Of a stretch of 5,174 nucleotides of DNA, positions 1 through 5,174 are shown piece after piece; position 1 is the stretch's first letter, and each line of letters opens with the position of its first letter. The notes below the pieces were generated by a model. It was not told where the DNA came from. It did no database searches and worked only from the letters and a program-made list of their open reading frames with translations. Source of the DNA: Acidimicrobiia bacterium (GTDB lineage Bacteria; Actinomycetota; Acidimicrobiia; Acidimicrobiales; Hopanoidiivorantaceae); the NCBI GenBank assembly GCA_020027305.1, contig JAHRAM010000117.1, positions 1 through 5,174 of the forward strand. Direction: 5' to 3'. A program made the position numbers and the translations under genes.

Positions 1-148
1 GTTCTTCAAGAACCTTTGCGCCCATTTTTTCAAGAGCACAAAAAACTTCCACATCAAAAGCAAATCTCTTTACTTCCACCTTTTCAAAAACAGCTTTAGC
101 AGTTGTAAGAGAAAATGCCTTGGCTCCGCAGTTTGTTCGCCCCAAAAC
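1..148 (-). pseudogene. Fragment of a family 2 glycosyltransferase (dolichyl-phosphate glucose/mannose synthase type), lacking its N-terminal half
   Basis: The minus strand is open from just after a TAA at 149-151 to the left edge, giving 49 codons in a frame different from ftsK. The translation contains RTNCGAKAF, then FEKVEVKRFAFDVEVF, then LEKMGAKVLEE. This matches the order and spacing of the ALG5/DPM1-like GT2 pattern D-T-Q-C-G-F-K-x-F ... R-x-x-F-D-V-E-[LIV], followed by the segment that normally leads into E-V-P-V. Enzymes of this type transfer a sugar from a nucleotide-sugar to a lipid phosphate carrier at the membrane, for cell-envelope glycosylation. There is no start codon, no GT-A nucleotide-binding region and no DxD motif here: similarity begins abruptly near position 139. 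The fragment overlaps the last 79 bases of ftsK and continues past the window. The family call comes from remembered motifs; whether it is a genomic remnant or an artefact is open. Confidence 0.72.
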
Positions 149-2562
149 TTAACAATGTTTTTTACCTCTTCCTCACTCACCCATGCCCCCTGAATACGAA
201 GCAATGTGCCAGAGTTTGGCGAGCGAAGCAACATATCACCCTGCCCCACCAATCGCTCTGCCCCCTGCTGATCTAAAATAACTCGGCTGTCAGTCAAGCT
301 GGAAACTGAAAATGCCAACCGAGCTGGAATGTTTGCCTTGATAACACCAGTAATGACATCAGTTGAAGGTCTCTGAGTTGCCACAATAAGATGGATTCCA
401 ACAGCTCTAGCTTTCTGTGCCAAACGGCAAATGTAATCTTCCACATCTCGAGCTGCTACCATCATCAAATCTGACAACTCATCAACCACAAGAACAATAA
501 AAGGCATATGCTCATAGGGTTTTTCGCCTTCTTTTAGGTCATCTTTTTGCTTTAGCTTTCCGCTTTCAAGGGCAGCATTATAACTTGTCATCTCTCTAAA
601 CCCAGCTTGAAACAAAGTCTCATATCGGCGATCCATTTCTCTAACTGCCCAGCCCAGCGCATTTGCTGCCTTCTTTGGGTCAACCACTGGCGGCGTCAGC
701 AAGTGGGGGGAATTTTCAAACTGACGCATCTCAACCATCTTGGGATCAACCAAAATGAAACGAACTTGTTCTGGGGTAGAACGCATGAGCATAGAAGAAA
801 TGGCAGTGTTCAAACATGACGACTTGCCAGCACCAGTAGCCCCAGCAATAAGAATGTGTGGGGTTTCTGCCAAATTCAACATCACGGTTGTGCCGTTGAT
901 GTCTTTGCCTAGCGCCACCTCAAGTGGATGCTTTGCATTGGCAGCTTCCTTTGAAGCTAGGTTATCGCCCAACAACACAGTCTCTCTGTCTTGATTTGGA
1001 ACCTCAATGCCAATTGCCTTTCTGCCTGGAATAGGCGCCAAAATGCGAACATCTTTTGCTGCCATTGAATATGCAATGTCTTTGCTGAGCTTGGTAATGC
1101 TTGATACTTTTTCACCTTCATCTAGTTCTAGTTCATAACGTGTAACGGTCGGACCAATCACCCAGCCAGTCAAGGTTGCTTCAACTCCATGAGATTCTAG
1201 AGCGGTCATAAGTGCAGTGCTTTGATGTTCTACTGGAACAGTATTGTTTTTCTTTTGTGGGGGTGCGTGATTTAAAAGGTTCAAACTAGGGAGTTTCCAT
1301 TTGCTGCTTTTGCGTTTTATGGGTTCAGGCTTTGCTTGTGCCGCAAAATCTTTTGCCAAGTTATTTTTTGCTAGGTCATCTTTTTCAGCGCCTTTTTCAC
1401 TTGTACCTGCCCACTGCTCATCGACATCTTGGGCGCTTTGAAATTCTGGTATATCAGTTTTGCCATTGCTTGCTTTAGATTTTTTGAAGCTCAATTTCTT
1501 AGCCCCATTATCAGAATCCTTGCCGCCGACTTCAACCAGCCCATCATTTTCCTTTTGCTCTTCTTTTAATTCGGTGAAAATCTTTTTAGAGCCAGCAAAG
1601 AGCTTTTTGGCAAGGTTCTCAGATTTACTATTTTTTGAACCCCCTAAACCGTTTCGCCCATCAAGCATCGGGTCAAAAGTAGCACCAACTAAATCTTGTC
1701 GCAAATGTGAAAAGGTGTTTGATTTGCTGCCATTTTTTGTGGCTTTTGTTTTCGTCTTGAGTGTGACTCCTGATTCTTTGGCGACTAATTCTCTTGCAGG
1801 CAACTCTTTCACAGGTCGCGCACGCAAATAACGACAACCATTTGCAACCCATTTTGTTATCCATTTCAGCCAAGCCCGAAATGTGGTTCGAGTAGTGATG
1901 CTTAACCCAAGAAGCCAAAGCCCTACTAACACAACAGCACTTGCCATAGCACCCATCGCTGCTATTAGCGGAATGCCAACTAATGCCCCCAAAACTCCGC
2001 CAGCAGACCTCAACGTCTCTTCGGTTTCTTCTACTGGGGTTAAAAAAGGCTGCCCTCTTGTGATGTGAAGCATTCCCACAGTGGCAACCAAAACCAGCAC
2101 TGCCCCAAAAATTGAAATAGCAAATTCATTTGAATTCACCTGCTCACTTGAATTCATTTGGCTTGCCTCGCTTCTTGACTTGATGGAGCTTTTCTTAATG
2201 CTATTTTTAGCATTATTTTTTACATTGCTCTTTTTCGCTCTATCTTTATCTTCTGAGTCTGAGAAATCATGAACAATCATCCAAGCGCCAATTACAATCA
2301 TTATGGGTGGAAGCACATATCGAAATATCCCAAAAGCATTTCCTAAGAAATTGGAAAGCCCTTCTCCCAGACTGCTACTAGCGCCAAAATAAACTGATAA
2401 GGCACAGATGACCCCAAAGACAATTATAAATGTCGCCCAAATGTCATGTTGCCTGCTTGAAATCAAAGATTGTAATGAGCCAATTTTGACTGCACCATCT
2501 TTAGCAGAGCTCTCTCTAGAGAAGCTAGCTTTAACCGATTTTGTATCGTTCTTTTCCACCAT
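70..2562 (-). CDS. ftsK: DNA translocase FtsK/SpoIIIE, with gamma domain missing (altered C-terminus)
   Basis: Septum-anchored ATP-driven DNA pump that moves chromosome termini through the closing division site. Visible layout of the 830 residues: a charged cytoplasmic N-terminus (1-40); hydrophobic segments at about 41-60, 78-97, 147-166 and 188-222 (FtsK_4TM-type anchor); a Lys/Ser/Asn-rich loop at 98-146, predicted cytoplasmic; a long polar low-complexity linker at about 245-440; then the motor. The alpha part starts near HQSTALMTALESHGVEA (446-462). Walker A is GATGAGKSS (574-582, K580) and Walker B is LVVDELSDL with D694 and E695. The VATQRPSTDVITG (727-739) and LDQQGAERLVGQGDMLL (763-779) blocks are intact. 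The motor therefore looks functional. The C-terminus is abnormal: after WVSEEEVKNIVKFW (794-807) the family's linker and roughly 60-residue winged-helix gamma domain are replaced by a short basic/Leu-rich tail ending at TAA (70-72). ATG at 2560-2562 is chosen for its Shine-Dalgarno; GTG is the next codon. Motor motifs look actinobacterial. Confidence 0.95.
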   Translation of the reverse strand: MVEKNDTKSVKASFSRESSAKDGAVKIGSLQSLISSRQHDIWATFIIVFGVICALSVYFGASSSLGEGLSNFLGNAFGIFRYVLPPIMIVIGAWMIVHDFSDSEDKDRAKKSNVKNNAKNSIKKSSIKSRSEASQMNSSEQVNSNEFAISIFGAVLVLVATVGMLHITRGQPFLTPVEETEETLRSAGGVLGALVGIPLIAAMGAMASAVVLVGLWLLGLSITTRTTFRAWLKWITKWVANGCRYLRARPVKELPARELVAKESGVTLKTKTKATKNGSKSNTFSHLRQDLVGATFDPMLDGRNGLGGSKNSKSENLAKKLFAGSKKIFTELKEEQKENDGLVEVGGKDSDNGAKKLSFKKSKASNGKTDIPEFQSAQDVDEQWAGTSEKGAEKDDLAKNNLAKDFAAQAKPEPIKRKSSKWKLPSLNLLNHAPPQKKNNTVPVEHQSTALMTALESHGVEATLTGWVIGPTVTRYELELDEGEKVSSITKLSKDIAYSMAAKDVRILAPIPGRKAIGIEVPNQDRETVLLGDNLASKEAANAKHPLEVALGKDINGTTVMLNLAETPHILIAGATGAGKSSCLNTAISSMLMRSTPEQVRFILVDPKMVEMRQFENSPHLLTPPVVDPKKAANALGWAVREMDRRYETLFQAGFREMTSYNAALESGKLKQKDDLKEGEKPYEHMPFIVLVVDELSDLMMVAARDVEDYICRLAQKARAVGIHLIVATQRPSTDVITGVIKANIPARLAFSVSSLTDSRVILDQQGAERLVGQGDMLLRSPNSGTLLRIQGAWVSEEEVKNIVKFWGEQTAEPRHFLLQLLKLFLKRWK

Positions 2563-2568
2563 AAGTTT

Positions 2569-2573
2569 TCACC
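2569..2573 (-). promoter_or_regulatory. Ribosome binding site of ftsK
   Basis: GGTGA on the minus strand lies 6 bases upstream of the ftsK ATG at 2560-2562. It is the only Shine-Dalgarno-like stretch close to a start codon here, and it supports this ATG over internal candidates. Confidence 0.7.
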
Positions 2574-2600
2574 AAATCTTGACCCAAAGATTGAGCCATA

Positions 2601-2618
2601 AATTTATATTTATAAATT
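2601..2618. repeat. AT palindrome at the predicted ftsK transcription start
   Basis: AATTTATA (2601-2608) and TATAAATT (2611-2618) form a perfect 8-base inverted repeat around a 2-base centre. It overlaps the -10 box and the predicted start of the ftsK transcript, a position where an operator would act. Being made only of A and T in an AT-rich gap, it could be a chance palindrome. Confidence 0.4.
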
Positions 2619-2644
2619 GTAGCTCATGCATCCCGCCATTGCAA
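2616..2644 (-). promoter_or_regulatory. Housekeeping-sigma promoter of ftsK
   Basis: On the minus strand a -35 box TTGCAA (2639-2644) is separated by exactly 17 bases from a -10 box TACAAT (2616-2621). Both are close to the sigma-70 consensus and the spacing is ideal. The predicted transcription start is near 2609, giving a leader of about 47 bases before the ftsK ATG. This suggests ftsK is transcribed independently of the large gene upstream. The call is by consensus only. Confidence 0.7.
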
Positions 2645-2680
2645 GAGTAGTTTAAATTTATCTACAAACACTTAAAGACA

Positions 2681-2706
2681 TTATATGGTGTTGTTATATA
2701 ATGTTG
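2681..2706. repeat. Imperfect 13-base tandem repeat
   Basis: TTATATGGTGTTG (2681-2693) is followed directly by TTATATAATGTTG (2694-2706), identical at 11 of 13 positions. It lies about 40 bases upstream of the ftsK -35 box. It could be a pair of regulator sites or a slippage product. Confidence 0.55.
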
Positions 2707-2738
2707 TTTTTAAATATATAGTGTGTTTTCACCATATA
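2682..2738. repeat. 9-base inverted repeat pair TATATGGTG / CACCATATA
   Basis: TATATGGTG (2682-2690) and CACCATATA (2730-2738) are exact reverse complements separated by 39 bases. The left arm lies within the 13-base tandem repeat. The wide spacing argues against a stable hairpin; two oppositely oriented sites for one DNA-binding protein would fit better. Significance is uncertain in such AT-rich sequence. Confidence 0.4.
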
Positions 2739-2767
2739 TTAAGTAGCTTGTATTAGCTGTTCGCAAT

Positions 2768-2787
2768 CAATATATTTCAATATATTT
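2768..2787. repeat. Perfect 10-base tandem repeat CAATATATTT
   Basis: Two exact head-to-tail copies occupy 2768-2777 and 2778-2787, in one of the most AT-rich parts of the gap. The period is about one DNA helical turn, so a protein binding both copies would contact the same face. Slippage is an equally good explanation. Confidence 0.55.
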
Positions 2788-2822
2788 TTTAGCAAGATTT
2801 TACTGGAATTTCTTTTATAAGA

Positions 2823-2906
2823 ATTGGGGGAAGGATTTACAATACTTTAATTTAACAACAAGAATAACCTTCCCCCAATGTTGCACTTAGCTTTTGGCTA
2901 AGGCAA
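2823..2906 (-). terminator. Double hairpin after the surface-protein gene, probable transcription terminator
   Basis: Reading on the minus strand about 100 bases after the stop of the upstream gene, the first hairpin has stem CTTAGC/GCTAAG (2897-2902 with 2886-2891) and a 5-base loop. It is extended by TTGC/GCAA (2903-2906 with 2881-2884) past a single bulged base at 2885. After one spacer base (2880) comes a second, longer-range stem: the perfect 12-base pair ATTGGGGGAAGG/CCTTCCCCCAAT (2868-2879 with 2823-2834) enclosing a 33-base AT-rich loop. Only a weakly U-rich stretch follows, not a classic U-tract. Its place between two same-strand genes, just after the first, favours termination; a structured RNA or protein-binding palindrome is the alternative. 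Confidence 0.55.
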
Positions 2907-2933
2907 ATCTAATTTTGCTACATTACTATCTCT

Positions 2934-2960
2934 ATTATGTTGTCGCCCCCATTATGTTGT
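2934..2960. repeat. 10-base direct repeat ATTATGTTGT with 7-base spacer
   Basis: Exact copies at 2934-2943 and 2951-2960 flank CGCCCCC, giving a period of 17 bases. The spacer is the only GC-rich stretch nearby. The repeat lies between the stop of the upstream gene and the double hairpin, within its likely 3' untranslated region. No function is recognised. Confidence 0.5.
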
Positions 2961-3006
2961 TATTTCTAGTTTGTAATCATCAAATAGCAAGATTTAAGCA
3001 ATATCA

Positions 3007-5174
3007 CTAATCTGTAACATTTCCCCTAAATGGAGCAATCCACTTACAAGGATAATAATCTCTCGGACCTTCTTTATTAGCAACAAATCCTTCTGCTGAA
3101 ACAGTTGCAGCACCATTCGTTGTTGCTTCGGCTACTTCTGAAACTTGTTCAAAAGTTTTTGATGATATATTAGTTCCTAACACCCTATTTAGAGCAGCAC
3201 ATTTAGAGTTGGCAACAGTTGTGCCAGTTACCTTAGTGGCAGTATAAACACCTGCTTTAGCTGTAGATGGTAAGCTGGTGTCTGCTACTGGGTTTGCCTC
3301 ACAATAGTGATAGCCATTGGAGGCGTCAGTCTTTAGATGGAAATATGTTGGTGGGTTATAAGCGGCATTGCCATATTTCACAAGAGATGGGTGCCCAGTA
3401 GTGCGTTCTGAGCCAGTAACAAGTGCTGTTCTCCAGTGGCCATAGTGACCACCTGGAAGAGATGTCTTTGAATAAGCTTGATTTCCAGCTGTGTCAGGAT
3501 CGACATCGGCAGTAGTAAAAGTTTCTACCTCAATAGGCTTGTGATAGCTAAAGCGAACTGGGAAATAAGTGCTTAGTGCCTGACAGGCTTGGAACCAACC
3601 ATTAATTTGAGCATTGGTAACTCCAGTTGGCGGTGTCAAATTTGTCGGCACCTTGAACTCACATTTTTGTTCGGTGTATGGAGCATACCAAAGAATTGAG
3701 TGCCCATACCCACCGTTTTTACTTTGATAGGGATAACGAGATCCAGTTCTTATTATGGCAGAGTTTTGAGCTTGATAGCCCTGACCATAGGTACCCAACC
3801 AACCAAATCGCAGTCGTAATGCAGTGCCAGCTTTATCTGCGGCATCATTCTCGGATCCAGTGCCAAGTCGCTCTTGATCCTGTGTATATGACGTCATTTC
3901 TGTTAAGCCATGACGGAACCATTTTGCCCCATCTTTCCACATACTAAAAGAGGTTGTAGGGGTGTTGGATTGTAGCCAAGAATTGTTATTATCATTACTA
4001 GCAATACGATTCCTAAAGAAAACATTTCTATAATTAGTAGCCGTGCCAACCCCCCAAGTTGTATTAATGTTTGCATCAATACCAATTGAACTATTTAGAG
4101 CCCTAAAAGGGACTTTACTGATATTACCAGTAGATGTTCCTGCCATATTATAGTGCCACACAGTTGGGTTGTCTGCAGTTCCAGCTGTTCCATTTTTTCC
4201 ACTATTATACCCAACAGCAGTGCAAGACTTTATATTGGTGTTTATAAGGCTGTTAACATTATTTAAATTGGCTGTGTTTATATTTGATGGTTGAGCAAAA
4301 GACCAAGGAAGGTTTGAAGGACGGGTAAACGGTGTATCTGAGCCACGAAGTGCACATTCCCGATAAATGTTTCCAAGTGCGCCACAACGCCCATCTCGTG
4401 TGCCTCCCGACGCAGGAGTTACATTATCACAATACTCATTAGCTTCAATAGTGTTAGTAGTATCAACTTCTAAATAATATCTTGGCTCCCATAGGTTGGT
4501 ATTACTCTTTCGAACGTTTGGATTAGCCTCATTATAGCAAACATATCTATCGTATGAACTCCTAAAGCCCGCAATATATTCATTCTTAGAAGTATCTCGC
4601 TGGTCAATGCTTACAGCATGATAAAACTGCGTGTATTGATCGCAGGCATCATCGGTTGCATTTGGAGCTAGATAGTTAGGAATGTATCCACCACTTGCTC
4701 CTACAGCTGAAGGCGACTGTAAATAATCTGCATCAGGAAAGAAACTCGTAGAAGATAGTTGCGTTGTTTCTATCGGCTTACCAAATCCTGCGTTTGTGCC
4801 ATAGGCATAAGTTTGTGAGCGAATGACATTTCCTGTTGGGTATGCTGAAGGTAGCCAAAGCTCATTATAGTTATAGTTAGTTTGGAGGCTTGAAAGAGCT
4901 GGTTTGAGTAGATGCCCATACCATTCATCAAGTTTTTGGGCAAGATTTGGGAATACATGTCCACCCCTATCTACAATATATGGCTTTTGTGCATCAGCAA
5001 CAGTTGTTGCAATATTTCTCTCAACAAGATTCATATTTGCCAGCGAAAACAACTGCTCCTGGCTTGTATGCATCGGCAACGCCCTTATCTCAGGACACTT
5101 AGGGCGATAAGGTCTTGGATTAAATGTTCTACCTACAACATATTCACATTCTCCTGCTGTGGAATTATTAATAT
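3007..5174 (-). CDS. Large Cys/Asn/Thr/Tyr-rich protein, probably exported or surface-exposed; function unknown; 5' end outside the window
   Basis: The frame is open from the right edge to TAG at 3007-3009, giving at least 721 residues. A TTG at 5077-5079 is the first start-like codon, but 31 codons with no stop precede it, so the true start lies upstream. Numbered from that TTG, 11 cysteines occur at 146, 181, 217, 232, 242, 286, 473, 499, 593, 627 and 678, with two more upstream. They leave a cysteine-free stretch (287-472) whose start is rich in Asn, Thr and Ser. Trp and Tyr are frequent throughout. I see no Walker, kinase, nuclease or other cytoplasmic-enzyme motif, no membrane segment, no LPXTG sorting signal and no obvious long internal repeats. 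The C-terminus is polar and ends FRGNVTD. This composition suggests an extracellular, disulfide-bonded protein, but its signal peptide or anchor would be off-window. A pilus-associated (TadE/TadG-like) or adhesin role is possible but unsupported by a motif. Steady codon quality and length argue that it is a real gene. Confidence 0.8.
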   Translation of the reverse strand, partial: INNSTAGECEYVVGRTFNPRPYRPKCPEIRALPMHTSQEQLFSLANMNLVERNIATTVADAQKPYIVDRGGHVFPNLAQKLDEWYGHLLKPALSSLQTNYNYNELWLPSAYPTGNVIRSQTYAYGTNAGFGKPIETTQLSSTSFFPDADYLQSPSAVGASGGYIPNYLAPNATDDACDQYTQFYHAVSIDQRDTSKNEYIAGFRSSYDRYVCYNEANPNVRKSNTNLWEPRYYLEVDTTNTIEANEYCDNVTPASGGTRDGRCGALGNIYRECALRGSDTPFTRPSNLPWSFAQPSNINTANLNNVNSLINTNIKSCTAVGYNSGKNGTAGTADNPTVWHYNMAGTSTGNISKVPFRALNSSIGIDANINTTWGVGTATNYRNVFFRNRIASNDNNNSWLQSNTPTTSFSMWKDGAKWFRHGLTEMTSYTQDQERLGTGSENDAADKAGTALRLRFGWLGTYGQGYQAQNSAIIRTGSRYPYQSKNGGYGHSILWYAPYTEQKCEFKVPTNLTPPTGVTNAQINGWFQACQALSTYFPVRFSYHKPIEVETFTTADVDPDTAGNQAYSKTSLPGGHYGHWRTALVTGSERTTGHPSLVKYGNAAYNPPTYFHLKTDASNGYHYCEANPVADTSLPSTAKAGVYTATKVTGTTVANSKCAALNRVLGTNISSKTFEQVSEVAEATTNGAATVSAEGFVANKEGPRDYYPCKWIAPFRGNVTD

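Larger units (their letters stand above)
2790..2995. repeat. Two copies of TAGCAAGATTT enclosing the hairpin element
   Basis: An exact 11-base direct repeat occurs at 2790-2800 and 2985-2995, enclosing 184 bases that contain the double hairpin. This resembles the target duplication left by an inserted element. However, I find no terminal inverted repeats just inside the copies and no coding capacity, so an insertion is only a possibility. Confidence 0.4.
2563..3006. other. 444-base AT-rich intergenic region between the surface-protein gene and ftsK
   Basis: No reading frame of useful length with a start and ribosome site is visible on either strand, and I see no tRNA or rRNA sequence. Base composition is much more AT-rich than the flanking genes, especially at 2645-2822. 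The region holds the ftsK promoter on its left, several short direct and inverted repeats in the middle, and two adjacent hairpins (2823-2906) downstream of the surface-protein gene. Both flanking genes are on the minus strand, so it must contain the end of one transcript and the start of the next. Confidence 0.8.

Noticed and set aside
70..160. Simple sequencing frameshift restoring the FtsK gamma domain
   Set aside because: The other minus-strand frames were read to the window edge. One of them gives GT2-like sequence and none gives winged-helix-like sequence, so a single indel does not explain the end.
1460..1831. 123-codon open frame on the plus strand opposite ftsK
   Set aside because: It lies wholly antisense to the ftsK linker, whose Lys-rich codons give Phe/Leu-rich shadows. 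No ribosome site or family resemblance.
2565..2734. GTTTTCACCA occurs at 2565-2574 and 2725-2734, the first copy covering the ftsK ribosome site
   Set aside because: The second copy is not followed by a start codon at a usable distance and no frame opens there. A 10-base match 160 bases apart in AT-rich DNA may be chance.
2563..3006. Possible small gene, tRNA or CRISPR array in the gap
   Set aside because: Only very short frames exist, there is no cloverleaf or conserved tRNA arm, and the repeats are too short and irregular for CRISPR.
5077..5079. TTG as the start of the large right-hand gene
   Set aside because: The frame stays open for 31 more codons to the window edge and the protein lacks any signal sequence from this point, so it is better treated as 5'-truncated.

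Overview
The window holds two long genes on the minus strand, separated by a 444-base AT-rich gap, plus a gene fragment at the left edge. From right to left, which is the direction of transcription, they are: a large protein gene cut off at its 5' end by the window edge (3007-5174); an intergenic region (2563-3006) with repeats, hairpins and a well-formed promoter; an ftsK/spoIIIE-type DNA translocase gene (70-2562); and, overlapping the ftsK end in another frame, a piece of a family 2 glycosyltransferase that runs off the left edge (1-148).

The host is a bacterium of moderate-to-low GC. The FtsK core motifs (AGATGAGKSSCLN, the DPKKAANAL..AVREMD.RY block) and the N-terminal membrane region resemble actinobacterial FtsK. 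A low-GC, probably aquatic actinomycetote is therefore my best guess, but this is pattern memory, not a search. Standard stop codons are used (TAA, TAG).

The most notable feature is the ftsK 3' end. FtsK-like sequence continues to about residue 807 (near position 142). The minus strand then switches, within about 20 bases and in a different frame, to a sequence with the hallmarks of the C-terminal catalytic half of a dolichyl-phosphate-type GT2 enzyme (TNCGAKAF, then KRFAFDVEV). FtsK consequently lacks its C-terminal gamma (winged-helix, DNA-reading) domain and ends in an unrelated tail, while the GT2 lacks its N-terminal half. This is either a real deletion or recombination, or a chimera from assembly or amplification.

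The right-hand gene encodes at least 721 residues of a Cys-, Asn-, Thr- and Tyr-rich protein with no cytoplasmic-enzyme motif. It looks like an exported or cell-surface protein that I cannot assign to a family. I see no evidence that these genes form one pathway: ftsK has its own promoter and two hairpins lie after the upstream gene. I did not find a convincing new biological system here. The best leads are the ftsK/GT2 junction, the unknown surface protein, and a double-hairpin element between the genes.
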